Assembly (NCBI GenBank): GCA_037178975.1
Contig: JASJZH010000004.1
Span: forward strand, 9,052,001-9,116,000
Origin: Oscheius tipulae
Taxonomy: Eukaryota; Nematoda; Chromadorea; Rhabditida; Rhabditidae
DNA: 64,000 nucleotides
Direction of reading: 5' to 3'
This document shows positions 25,634 to 35,015 of the stretch, in pieces. The notes below the pieces were generated by a model. It ran no database searches, was not told where the DNA came from, and worked only from the letters and a program-made list of their open reading frames with translations. Position numbers and translations under genes: made by a program. Numbering within the stretch: position 1 is the stretch's first letter; every line of letters starts with the position of its first letter.

Positions 25634-26689
25634 ATGCAAGACACCGCTTCCCTTTTTCTTATTCTCTATTTTCTGTTCGTTTTGATCCGGACTATTGATG
25701 ACCTGCCACCCTACGATCTGCGACATGAGTTCCTCAAAGGCACGAATGGAGCCCAAACGGCGGCTGATATCAACGATGTTTATGGCCAAGGGACGACGTC
25801 TACGAGGGTATGCCAGTTGTGGCTCTATCGCTTTCGGTCTGGGGACAAAAGTGTCGAAGTTGAGCCAAGGTCAACTTTTGATGAATCGAAGCTGCTGCAG
25901 CTCGTGAACGAGAACAATCGCCAGACTACCCGTGAACTAGCAGAGGCACTGTCTGTCAGTCATGCTGCAGTGAAACATCATTTGAAGCAATTGAGATTTA
26001 TGAAGAAACTGGGCACTTGGTTGCCGCATGACCTCAGTGACACCCAGAAGTGGCAGCGCATGTCCGTCGCCCATTCTCTCCTGTCCAGGTATGAGAGGAA
26101 ATCCTTTTTACCACGCCTGGCGATGGGGAATGAGAAGTGGATAACGTAGGTAAACTTCCAAAGGAAGCGTCAATGGGTGGGTCCAGGGCAGACACCAAGT
26201 CCTGATGTGAAACCCGACACCCATCAAAAGAAGATTATGCTGTGTTTTCTGGGATATCGAAGGAGTGGTGCACTGGGAATTGCTGGATGCTGGAAAACTA
26301 CCCTTACGGCCGCCATTTATAGCCAGCAACTTGAAAAGGTTGCCGTTGCACTTCGTCAGAAACGGCCGCTGAAGTCGAAAGTCACCCTGCAGATGGACAA
26401 CGCGCGCCCCCATGTTGCAAACCTCACTCGCTCCAAGATCCACGACCTGGGTTGGGAGATTTTACCCCATCCTCCATACAGCCCGGTCCTTGTCCTTTCC
26501 GACTATTATCTGCTCCGGACTCCCAACAACGAGATTGGAGGACAACAGTTCGATTCCGACGGCGCACTCAAAACCTGGTTGACAAACTTCTTCGCGTCGA
26601 AACCCAAGGTGTTCTACGAGCGTGGCATCCGTAAGCTACCCGTGAAATGGGCAGACGTGGTACATCATTATGGTGTTTACAACGAATGA
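25634..26689 (+). pseudogene. mariner transposase, inactivated
   Basis: One reading frame broken by a single in-frame TAG at 26147-26149. The N-terminal half has the paired helix-turn-helix DNA-binding region (QLWLYRFRSGDK, then TTRELAEALSVSHAAVKHHL) and WLPHDLSD, matching the WVPHEL motif of the family. The catalytic half carries MDNARPH and SDYYLL, with 34 residues between the two aspartates. The first catalytic position, normally GDEKW, reads GNEKW, so the aspartate is replaced by asparagine, and the following YDN is changed to stop-VN. Both lesions predict no activity. The true N-terminus is unclear; 25634 is the first convenient Met, and homology seems to begin a few codons later at PPYDLRHEF. 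Confidence 0.9.
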
Positions 26690-26725
26690 AAAAGTTGTTT
26701 GGAAGACAATAAATTTTCGCATTTG

Positions 26726-26756
26726 AAAAAGCGAAAAGACTTATATGCCAACCCAA
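26726..26756 (-). repeat. mariner right terminal inverted repeat
   Basis: 31 bp, perfect inverted match to 25517-25547. Adjacent TA at 26757-26758. Confidence 0.95.
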
Positions 26757-27112
26757 TACTATCGGTTATCTACGATACCGAAAGCACGTTTGTGCTAGGT
26801 ATGAGATTTCCAAGATAACCAACAAAAAATTTAAAGCTCTTGTTCCAACGGGACAAATGTAGCTCGCCTCTGCGATGCTGCCGGTATAGCCGGACAAGCA
26901 GATACGTGCTGGGAATGGCGACGAACTACATGAACGCAAGTCAGTTCACAAATCATAATTGCATTAACGCACAGTGACAATATGTCTGCAAAAGATTAAT
27001 TATGTGAGTGAAACAAATTTTAACGTATTTTTTATCTTTAACCTTTCTTCCTGAAAGAATACATGTAAACGTAACTTTATTAACGATCTAGCTCTTACTA
27101 ATGCCCAATATA

Positions 27113-30100
27113 TCAATGAGCATCGCAACAAAGAAAGGAAACTCTTTTTCTTGTCGGAACCATAAATTTATGTAGTCGGAGAAAAGCTTGAAGTACGATG
27201 TGAACTGAAGTTAACATATTTTTGATCTGCTGCTGACCTACATTAAAGTAAGTTGTCATTAAAACTTGTTCATAGAGCCCCGCAAAACAGGAAGATAGGA
27301 CGTCATTCACAATGATTTTTCCATTAGAAGTGTGGGGAGCATAAATGCCAACCGACTCAATTTTTATTATGCCATGTACAAGCTCAAGTTTCCATCGACC
27401 CTAGAAAAGCAATGTCAGTTTTACTGAATCCAAAATTGCTGTAAAACTCACATCTTCCATGACATATACGCAATCACCACTTCTGACCGCTGTCGCAAAA
27501 ACTTCTCCTTTCTCTGGTATATTCTCAACAGTCTCATTGCAATCTGATTTTCGTGTTTTCTTAGAAAAAAACTAAGGGCATACGTGGACTTCTTGTCTTG
27601 TAAATAAGGTGTTGAGGTGTTAGTCGGAGCTTTCGGGTCCTAGTCTTTATCTGTAGAAATGTGGCTCTAATGGTCGGGTCACGATGAATCCAATGTACTA
27701 TCGGAGCATAGAAAGACTGGAAAATATGCATCATTTCTTTTTTATTAACCACCCACCTCTCTTGCGTTTGCCGTCAAGACCAAATCTCCAACTCGTAGAT
27801 CCTCCATCCTTCGCGGACCCGTCGGTGTTGTAACGGTCGTATCAGCGGAGAAGCAGTTGAACGCTGACAGAAGTTGATTTCCAACTCTTACATCAAGCAG
27901 GTTGAAGGGCAGTACAGGAATAATGACATTTGGCGGTACAGGCGGAGGTACTGGCGGTGCTGCATTCACAGCGACTGCCTGAGCCTGAGCTTGTGCTTGA
28001 GCTTGAGCTTGCGCCTGTGACTGCGACTGAGCGTTGGAGTTCGAATTGGAGTTTGAATTAGAGTTGGAGTTGGAATTCGAGTTCGAATTCGAGTTCGAAT
28101 TGGAATTGGAATTGCTGTTGGCGTTACTGTTACTGTTCGCATTTGTATTAGTGTTTGCATTTGCATTGGCATTTGCTACAGCTGGTGCTGCTGCAGCCGC
28201 TGCTGACTCAAAGCCGTGACTTGGAACAACGTCACTGTCAAGAAACTCGTCCGGCTGAGGATTCTAAAAACCGCGTAAATAAGGAAAGTACTAAATTCTC
28301 ACGATATCAGTCTGAAAGATGAGTGCATGGAACTGAAACAAATCTAGTTTGCAAGTGATGTCAGTTTGACGAGATCCCGGAGAATTCCAGATGAAGTTCC
28401 CTCTGGATACCACAGTTTCCACTCGAGCATTAAACTGACTTTGAGCTGATCGTGCAAGGGCCTGGGTAGATGGGTAGTCGTGTGCTAAGCTTATACTCAC
28501 CCTTGAGACTTCATTTGTGTCCATTTTCGAGAAATCAAGACGTGAAGATTGGTGGAGAGTTTGAGAGATAGAAAATCGGAGAGTTCGGTTGCAACACGTG
28601 GCCCCTGAACTTGCGTAAAATAAAAGTTTTTCAAAACACCCTACCTTCTAGCACTGTGCTGTTTCCGGCACAGCCCACAAACGAAGTATGTCCATTGTCA
28701 GCAAAGTGATCCTCCCCAACCGAGTAATTTCCAGCTGGGGTACTCCAAGCCATAATGTGATACTGGTCAGCTTTGAATTGACACGTACAGTCACCTCTGT
28801 GATGACTAGCAACGTGAAAGGGCGATTGGGAAATAATCATCTCCAGAGGCTCGTTGATAGCTACTTCTGCAGCTTTTCGAATGTTCTGAAAAGAAAGGTT
28901 AGGCCAGGACGATATCTCCGCCTAAGCCCTTTGTAGTTTTTGAAATACCTACAGTGGCCACAAATCGCTTGTCAATGACGTTGAAGGAGTCGTCACTCTT
29001 CATATCCAAGACGCTGCTGTGCATTGACTGGAACAGCTCCATATGACAACACTTCATACCATCTCGTTTATCATGGTCACAGTGTGAATCCTTAGGATAA
29101 CCAATTCGGTATCCGTCGCTTTCGAGCTCTACTCCTGTGTGCAAGCTTATCGTTCCAGGCAAGGTCTCATTTGGTGTCCCCAACGGCTCATCGTTGGAAA
29201 TGTCACGATAGATAGCTTCTTGCTCCTTGTCGTAGGCATTGTACTGAGCAAGAAGATAAATATACAGGTAGGTAACCTACCCCGGACTGATGAGGTGCTT
29301 CGTAGGACATAACTGTCACTCCATATCGATGAAATTTGCAGAAAAAATCCCCGATAGAATAGGTAACAAGCGTAAAATCTTGGTAGGACGAAATGACTTC
29401 CATAGCTCGAGCAAATTGTGCTTGTACTCTTTTTTTGACCAACTGAAAAAAAAGCTGAACTGTAGTCTTCGTAAGCTTTTCCCGGTTGAGCTTTTATGAT
29501 TGAAATACTGATTTTGGAAGATTTTATTTTGTACGTTGACGCTAGAACAATATATCAATCGCCGTTTTGAAAAAGCGCAACTTTATCCAGTTTCTGGCCG
29601 ACACACTCCCGGCTTGCGTAACCCGTGAAATGCAACAATCGCCTTATCAATGTAGCTAGCCAAGGATATCGGTGAAATTGTGAACCTCTTAAAATGTCGC
29701 AATTAGGCTGTAAAACGGATCAAATGAAGGTTACGAAAACATTCGAAAACAACGAGGCAAATACTTTCTTTTAGCTATTGAAATATTTAGTGGATTATCT
29801 GTTTTGACAAAAGAACTCACATTAGCTACAACCCCCAATGTCTCTTGACTCGTATTAAATACTGGCGACGTGTGGAGCTCATCCATGGCATCTCTCATCA
29901 GCAAGTACATGTTCCTATCACAGCATTTATTTCCGTCTCTCCTTCTTCTTTTACAATGTGTTCCCGTCTTTAAATCGGCAACAGGATCTTCCCGAATATC
30001 TGGCCACTCTTCACGCTCATAGCCTGGATCAAAGTCTGAACCGAGCGCTTCCTCGTGGTCGATAGTACGCAAGAAACTTTCGTTTTCGACGTCGGTCAAA

Positions 30101-30648
30101 TTGTAGCGTTTCTGTAAATTCGAAAGTAAAACGACTTTGGAGTAAATCATACCTTTCCAGGTGTTTGGTAAGCAATAACATGTAGGCCATTCGTTCGCAT
30201 TTTGCATATTCTCTGTCCATGATAATAGCTTGAGACGACAAAATCTTCACTGCTGATTATCACCTCGAAAGAGTGGTCGTACATTTCGTGAATCTTTGAT
30301 TGCCATTTCTGAGATGAGCCGTTATGTATTAATTTTTTTTGGTAATGCTTCCGCCTGGAATTTTTCTTAGGGACACAAACCTTCGCCGTATCTCCTAGCG
30401 TCTCATTTTGTAGCTCTTTAACGTCCATGAGGAGGTTTTCCAATTCAGCGTCACAACAAATTTCTCCAGTAATATGTGTCGATCGCTTTTCTGCAATCAA
30501 TGATTGAAGACATCTAGATAAGAATCTCACTCGGTGTCAGCTGCCTGGAGCATCTCAGAATTCTCTTGTTTTGAAATTTAACCTTTTTTATGGTTTTATC
30601 CGCTTCGAGAAAAGAAAATATCAAAAGAAAGATCAAGATGAAGCGCAT
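27113..30648 (-). CDS. Groundhog-type hedgehog-related protein: four ground-like modules plus Hint (Hog) domain
   Basis: Start at 30648 gives a signal peptide (MRFILIFLLIFSFLEA). Four related modules follow, each opening with paired cysteines (ICCDAEL, KCCDRNM, KCCHMEL, TCCNRTL) and closing with a short strand around a single CK or CQ (for example VSSYYHGQRICKMRTNG and GDFFCKFHRYGVTVMSYE), as in nematode ground/ground-like domains. A low-complexity Asn/Gln tract (about 27977-28178) and a proline-rich linker lead to a Hint domain. That has NCFSADTTVTTPTG with the nucleophilic Cys, RVGDLVLTA, WIHRDPT, LTPQHLIY with the T-x-x-H motif and a C-terminal SNGKIIVNDVLSSCFAG. In this family Hint domains autocleave and may attach a lipid or sterol. 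Introns of 35-45 nt keep phase throughout. Nematode groundhog genes act in epidermal and cuticle biology. I cannot name the orthologue. Confidence 0.85.
27977..28178 (-). repeat. In-frame Asn/Gln dipeptide repeat tract
   Basis: Codons alternate Asn with Ala, Thr or Ser, then Gln with Ser or Ala, for about 65 residues: first N-A/N-T, then a long N-S run, then Q-S and Q-A. Codon choice within the run varies (AAT/AAC with TCC, TCG, TCA, TCT, AGC), so it is preserved at protein level rather than being a fresh DNA slippage product. It links the ground-like modules to the proline-rich hinge of the Hint domain. Confidence 0.9.
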
Positions 30649-31043
30649 TGTCGAAAAGAGACGATTGCGGGGGCATTGCGGCTAAGCGGCTACCGATCCC
30701 TGTTAGGGCAGAAGCCGGACAGGTTTTTCTCGAGTGCCGTTGCTTCCTGAAAAAGTCGTCATTGAACGCAGCAATTTTTACTCTCATGATCTATAGGACC
30801 CTGCAAAAGCAAAATGAGCTTACGGCACTCGGATTTCCGCCTCCTATCCAAATACTAACCAGGCTTAACGCTGCTTGACTAGTCAGATCGGACGGAGAGA
30901 TGGTACGGGTGAGACGGGGTTGAAACAAAGGTTAGTTTCTGTAGGGCGCATTCTTAACTACGTCAAAAGGTATTCGAGAAACAGTTTATTATATTTGAAA
31001 AGAGAACAATAATTTTGTCACACAAGAGATGCTTATATTAATG
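30649..31043. other. Intergenic, no supported gene
   Basis: About 395 bp between two minus-strand genes. It should contain the groundhog promoter. An overlapping longer minus frame (30596-30787) has no family features and is rejected. Confidence 0.45.
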
Positions 31044-31558
31044 TTATCCACTGCATCCCTTTCCAGGAATGATGTCTCCAGTGCACCATTTGGCGATTCT
31101 CTTGATGTTCTTCCCGCTCATTGTTCCACGGTAGACCCCGTCGCCCCTAAGAAAGTAGCCATACTCGCCGTTCTCGCAACGATTGAAAACATCAAAGCCA
31201 GCCTTTTTAGTATTGAAATGATCGTTTCCCTTTCTGACAGAAGCAGCACAACGAACTCTGGTCGGACTACATATTTCAACACCCTGCGGAGGCTCAGGAG
31301 CTGGAAAGTATAATATCAAACACGTTTTCTTATACTCACTGAAATTAAATTGCCAATCTTTGCCATTTGCGATATCTCCAGGACCAATCTTCGTCCAGTC
31401 AGGATCATGGCTTACACAGCTCATCACAGCAAAAGTGTTTTTTCCGGCCGTGTTTGCAATCTGCGAATGATGTTTCAACTTGTCTGAAGGGTTACCTTAA
31501 CGTGGAAACAAGAAACCATAAGAATCAGACTGCTGAACAATGGCAAAATTCGTGTCAT
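31044..31558 (-). CDS. Secreted six-cysteine protein, family unknown
   Basis: Exon 1 (from ATG 31558) encodes a signal peptide, MTRILPLFSSLILMVSCFHV. A 35-nt intron is required, because reading through meets a stop. Exon 2 begins IANTAGKNTFAVMSC. A further intron of about 40 nt precedes APEPPQGVEICSPTRVRC. The mature chain has six cysteines (MSC, EIC, RVRC, NRC, KWC, KGC), consistent with three disulfides, and ends PGKGCSG. A TATA motif lies about 40 bp upstream. I do not recognise the family. Its neighbours are C-type lectins, so a role in the extracellular environment is a reasonable guess only. Confidence 0.7.
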
Positions 31559-31593
31559 TGTGTAACCGAATGAAACAGTTCATGCAAAACCCA

Positions 31594-31601
31594 TATTTAT
31601 A
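31594..31601 (-). promoter_or_regulatory. TATA-like box
   Basis: TATAAATA on the minus strand, 36-43 bp upstream of the start codon of the six-cysteine secreted protein. Confidence 0.45.
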
Positions 31602-31767
31602 GCATTTATTAACTGGTGAAAACAAGGATTTTGCATACTATCATAAACAATGGAAATCAGTCAGGAACTTTTTGACAAAAGCGTCCACTTTTTTTCTAGA
31701 ACAGGACGGATAAATGTCATAATTCATTCAAATAAATCTGTGAAGCATTAAAGATCAGATTTTTTTT

Positions 31768-32290
31768 TCATGCAACCGGACTAGCTTCACAAAGGTAGTG
31801 CTTCTTCTTATGGCAGAGATCAGTCCTGAAATCTCTTCAATTGAACTTTTTTTTTACTTAACTTACGCCCAAGACAGGTCTCCCTTCCTCATCCAAACAC
31901 AACTGGTGGCACTTGGGCTGGCCGGCTGTGCGAATCCCCAGTTTGTGTAGTCCACCAGGCTCACGTCCTCCCAGATCAGTTCCAGTTGCGGATAGTTGAA
32001 ACTCAGTCCGATCCAGAAATGTTCAGCTCCGGATACGTTATTGTGTACAAAAGTGTTCTCAAAGGCATTGTGTATCGACACGAGATGTCCACCAATCAGT
32101 TTTGAGCAGGCCTTGTCAGCATCCTTGAAGCTTTCCTCCTTGTTCACGTACTTGTAGCACCTGATAAAGTTTTTTGTGCTATGAAGCTGACAAACTTGTT
32201 CGAGGAAGAGTAGTATTTGTAGCCTGATGGGCAACTTTGTGCCAAAATTAGAACGACTAAGGAGAGAGCAAAAAGAAAAAGCCGGAGCAT
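31768..32290 (-). CDS. Secreted single-domain C-type lectin
   Basis: Three exons. Exon 1 encodes the signal peptide (MLRLFLFALSLVVLILAQS) and CPSGYKYYSSSN. A 35-nt intron brings in KCYKYVNKEESFKDADKAC and the body of the lectin fold: HLVSIHNAFENTFV, FWIGLSFN, WEDVSLVDYTNWGF and SCVWMRKGDLSW. The last exon supplies ATDLCHKKKHYLCEA, the conserved final C-x(n)-YxC pair. The fold is complete and about 140 residues long. The WIGL and YTNW motifs are typical. There is no EPN or QPD motif, so calcium-dependent sugar binding is uncertain. It lies on the same strand as the six-cysteine secreted gene 210 bp downstream. Confidence 0.88.
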
Positions 32291-33769
32291 GGCAGCTGGA
32301 AAAAGTGATAAGATTACCTTATCAGCAGTATTCAAGGATGTCGTTAGGCATGTGTGTAGACTACATAAATGAGTCTAAAATGGATTTCGGAGCCAGTACC
32401 ACGTGTGTGGAAACTAAAAGAAAACTATCGACAGCCTATAGTAACTGTTTAGATTCTGTCATCTGACACATTGCAATTAATGCTTTTCAATGTGGAACAA
32501 ACATGAATACAGGATTCCAGCTCCAGAAGTGTCCAGATTCGTTTTACTCATCGCGGTGTTGGTCTAACGGATGTGTCTCCCAAGAAGATGAGTCAAATGA
32601 GCGTTGTTCGACCAGTTTTCGATAAACGAGGATCTGAAGTACAAAGTTTGAAACAAAACATAAAAGAAGTACTTTGATACAATACCATGAGAAATGACAA
32701 AATTGCATACTCTTGTTCTATAGGCTGCAAGACGCTAAAGACTTCTTCAATTCGCATGTGCGTTCGTTGCAGAGTCACAAATGTCATGAAGTACGTGAGA
32801 CCGATCAATGAAAGGTATAAGTACTTACTGTATTTACAGCAAGTTGAAACTATGTGGCAAACCTTGCCAAGGCTTCGTTAATAATGTTGCCCTCGTACTT
32901 CTCAAGCAGCACTGCCTTGAAGGCAAACATTGAAACATTTTGTTGGATTAGACGAAGCTTTAATAATCTTGGAAAGACTACCTTAGTGATATAGAGACTT
33001 CTTCAGAGGAATTCGAAGTTATATAGGGAGCGAGAACTTGAGACCGAAACTGAAACAGCAAACTAGTTGTCTCACCTTGTCCGGCAAGACCAAATAAAAT
33101 GCCTCTTCGATGACTAAAAGAGTTTCGGTGGAAGCAACCATTGGTCGACAGACATTATTAAGTGACGAATAGGAATGTTATGAGTAGCATCGTCTCTATT
33201 CATAGTGTCATTGAGGACCTGGAACTATGGGTTTCACTTGGTATTTTTGTTACTGTTGTTTTATCGATGCATCGGCCAGACAGACGAACAAATTCAGCAG
33301 GCGACAAGTTTCCGTTTGCATTCACCAAGGATGGACTACCGTCATTCTCACTGGCATACTTTAGTTTTGTAGCAACTTGCTGTCTCAGAACAACAGCAAA
33401 CTTGGCATTCTTGGCTTGCGTTTTCAATTGAGCTCATGCGGAACTGACTGCGTATGTCTTAAAGAAATCGACAATGAGTTTGAAGCGATAAGGCAGAAAG
33501 CCAGAAGATTAACTGAAATAGGGATTTTGAGACGTTCTGGTGTGCCACCTGCTAATGCATTCGTCCGCTACGCGGGATCGTCGGTATTGTAATTCTCCTT
33601 TTGGGAGCAAAACATGGAACACATGTTAAACTAGTTTATTCACGGTTGGTGAGGCAACAAATTCACTTGTCCACACTGGATTACAATCAATTTCGAGCAC
33701 GTCATTTGGAAATAGTATGAACACAAAAAAACTCAAAACTTTAAAGTTTAAGTTCAGAACTAGCGACTT
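32291..33769. other. Unresolved region with minus-strand open fragments
   Basis: Several open frames on the minus strand (about 32593-32808, 32800-32950, 33030-33130 and 33200-33430) read as possible exons of one gene. One contains LRQQVATKLKYASENDG and SPAEFVRLSG. Another contains FKAVLLEKYEGNIINEALA. I could not chain them: a stop falls inside one fragment, and one join would need a 26-nt intron. I recognise no domain. This may be a decayed gene or a real gene with a family I do not know. Confidence 0.3.
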
Positions 33770-34340
33770 TTATTGAGCATCTTCATATTCGAACAATTGT
33801 CCATTATTGAAATAAAACTCTTTAGGATTTGTGGGCGTCCCGCAAAGTATCTCAAAGTCGATTGTCGCATTCAGACAAACTCCACTTCTCCAAAGGTACC
33901 TAAATCGGAATACGGTGGTAAGACAATTGAACAGCTACCAGTCTTGTCTTTTCCTTTCCAAGTTGTACGTGTAGAACATATTGCATTCATGCCTGTACTG
34001 GGGACTCTTCTTCGCTATCGTTGTCTCGTCCGACTCTTCACATCCCAAGGAACAGTACACTTTTGTGACATTTGTGAACTACATGTGAAAACTAGGAAAA
34101 TATGAGAGCCTAACAACCTACCTCGTTGATGTCTTCGTAGCAGCCAGGATTCTGTTCAACCTGCCCTGGGACCTTCAAAACGCAACGCGTAGAAGTACCT
34201 TCATAGTGTTCACAGGACAGCGTCCTCGGAGCTAGGACTGAATGTTTAAGAATGTTATCAACCCTACCCCAAATGTAAGATTGAGATGGCGGCGCGCCAA
34301 TGGCAGCCCCAAACAACAGGACGAATAGGCTGTTTCGCAT
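33770..34340 (-). CDS. Secreted eight-cysteine protein, family unknown
   Basis: Three exons. Exon 1 has a signal peptide (MRNSLFVLLFGAAIGAPPS) and then LSCEHYEGTSTRCVLK and PGCYEDINE. Intron 1 (about 43 nt) leads to FTNVTKVYCSLGCEESDE and HECNMFYTYN. Intron 2 (39 nt) leads to YLWRSGVCLNATIDFEILCG, ending EYEDAQ. The product is about 160 residues with eight cysteines in the mature chain, as expected for a disulfide-rich extracellular protein. No known domain is recognised. It sits among lectin and chemoreceptor genes on the same strand. Confidence 0.65.
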
Positions 34341-35015
34341 CGCTAATGGCAGTCTAGCTGATATGTCCTCGCGTCATTTGACCGGTTTGTCTTATGTTTA
34401 TGCGCGTGAAATCATTAGCAAAAATAAAGTGAAGGATGAATAAAAGAAGTAGAAAGACAGGTTTATCAGAACTCTTTAATGGCGATATCGCAACCTAGGG
34501 AGCAGCTGAGATCAGACTGACCGCTCAAGATCAGTCAATCCATTTGCTGTTTTAAAAGAGTAAGGAACGCTTCAAACGACAACAATGTTCCGGAAAACAG
34601 GCAGACGTATATAAGATGCGTCATACTGAAAAATGAACTGAACAAGAATACAACACAGAAACGCTCTATCGAGCGACACACATTCGTTAACCATGCGCAA
34701 TCCGAGGTACATGTCGTAACAACCCATGGTCGGGGACTCTAGCAAGATAGCCATACAAGGATGTGTTTGATTAGACTGAATTCCCTAACGGATGTTCTTC
34801 ACTCTGTCTAAGATAATCTAAGTTAGGAGATAGCTCTGCTCAGTCCTTTAACAGTTACATGATGAAAACAAGTACAACTAATTGATGAGAAACAGATCCC
34901 GTCCTAGTCCTCCATGTCAACTGTTTTACTCCTCCAATTCCAATTCGACCTCCGACTCCTCCTCTTCCTCGTTTGGGGCACGGTTACTATGTGAATAAGC
35001 AAACGAGACGGTTTT
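34341..35015. other. Intergenic, no supported gene
   Basis: Open frames here (for example 34572-34754 minus) show no family features. A Glu/Ser-coding-like stretch near 34920-34980 (ctc/tcc-rich) is not attached to any frame I can support. Confidence 0.4.

Larger units (their letters stand above)
25517..26756 (+). mobile_element. mariner (Tc1/mariner, DD34D) DNA transposon, 1240 bp
   Basis: Both ends carry identical 31-bp inverted repeats beginning TTGGGTTGGCATATAAG (25517-25547 and 26726-26756), flanked by TA on each side (25515-25516 and 26757-26758), the classical mariner target duplication. Length and internal transposase remnant fit the family. Perfect ends suggest a fairly recent insertion or selection on the ends by transposase supplied from elsewhere. 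It sits inside the lectin coding exon in the same orientation as the lectin copy. Confidence 0.95.
25080..27007 (+). pseudogene. Decayed C-type lectin copy interrupted by a mariner element
   Basis: A second copy of the 23692-24555 lectin. Shared landmarks are a TCIP segment (near 25225), a Thr-rich linker (VETTTSTTSTTNT, 25276-25320) and a lectin exon reading AYCFASTVNTWANAQAMCMS just before the mariner. The same exon resumes after it with LSVIYDTESTFVL. Past the next intron it reads LVPTGQM, then TAG where the intact copy has a Trp codon, then a small deletion shifting the frame, then RLCDAAG, CWEW and finally QYVCKRLIM with TGA. The acceptor before the TCIP segment also appears changed (TTCCCT where the intact copy has TTCCAG). 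The gene is therefore dead even apart from the insertion. The damage outside the element may be older or younger than the insertion; order is not determinable here. Confidence 0.8.

Noticed and set aside
30596..30787. Minus frame overlapping the groundhog start
   Set aside because: The alternative frame has no signal peptide; the chosen start (30648) gives a clear one and continues in phase into the first module.
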